Positions 6,249-6,327 of a DNA stretch of 6,327 nucleotides are shown in pieces. The stretch spans positions 1 to 6,327 of the forward strand of contig WGDQ01000461.1 in the NCBI GenBank assembly GCA_015493185.1, written 5' to 3'. The position numbers were made by a program, and so were the translations under genes. The stretch comes from Planctomycetaceae bacterium (GTDB lineage: Bacteria; Planctomycetota; Planctomycetia; Pirellulales; JAEUIK01). Position 1 is the stretch's first letter. Each line of letters opens with the position of its first letter. The notes below the pieces were generated by a model. It worked only from the letters and a program-made list of their open reading frames with translations, was not told the origin of the DNA and made no database searches.

Positions 6249-6275
6249 GGAACGTGAGCCATTGGGCCACGTTCC
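6249..6275 (+). terminator. Hairpin after the ACT gene, possible terminator
   Basis: GGAACGTG (6249-6256) pairs perfectly with CACGTTCC (6268-6275), and the loop can close further through GCC/GGC. It begins 15 bases after the TGA of the ACT gene. There is no T-run after it, so it is either an atypical terminator or an mRNA 3'-end stabilising structure. Confidence 0.45.
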
Positions 6276-6327
6276 GGTGCGCGATATGCGCGGCTCGCGC
6301 GATTTCGCCCGAAGACGGGAAGAGAAG

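Overview
The window is GC-rich bacterial chromosomal DNA. The best guess is a planctomycete, probably Pirellulales-like. That rests mainly on an unusually long type I signal peptidase whose catalytic boxes are split by large inserted domains, together with sparse Shine-Dalgarno use and long gene-poor spacers. The lineage is inferred; no marker gene here settles it. I see no mobile element, CRISPR array, prophage or integrase.

Layout from left to right. At 1-137 is the 3' end of a plus-strand amidohydrolase-like gene. A convergent spacer with a good stem-loop (205-235) follows. At 499-2121 on the minus strand is a three-domain response regulator: receiver, GGDEF diguanylate cyclase with an intact I-site, and an HD domain of HD-GYP type whose signature is badly eroded. 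It starts at TTG behind a strong ribosome binding site, and a 17-bp tandem repeat lies in its upstream region. A gene-poor stretch of about 750 bases (2122-2873) follows. At 2874-4634 on the minus strand is signal peptidase I, carrying a CxxC...CxxC zinc-ribbon-like insert and a beta-sandwich-like insert of about 320 residues between its catalytic boxes. Its 5' flank (about 4660-4750) is strikingly A/T-rich, with a TGTCGCGACA palindrome. Facing away from it is a possible small exported or lipoprotein gene (4808-5092, plus strand, tentative). A tRNA-Gly(CCC) gene lies on the minus strand at 5151-5223 with a plausible promoter upstream. After another gene-poor spacer, a plus-strand protein made of two ACT domains (5733-6233) ends just before a terminator-like hairpin.

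The genes do not form an operon. The regulator and the signal peptidase share a strand but are 750 bases apart. They look like independent housekeeping or regulatory units: c-di-GMP signalling, protein export, tRNA, and a small amino-acid-sensing type regulator. The most unusual item is the architecture of the signal peptidase, followed by the degenerate HD domain on an apparently competent diguanylate cyclase.
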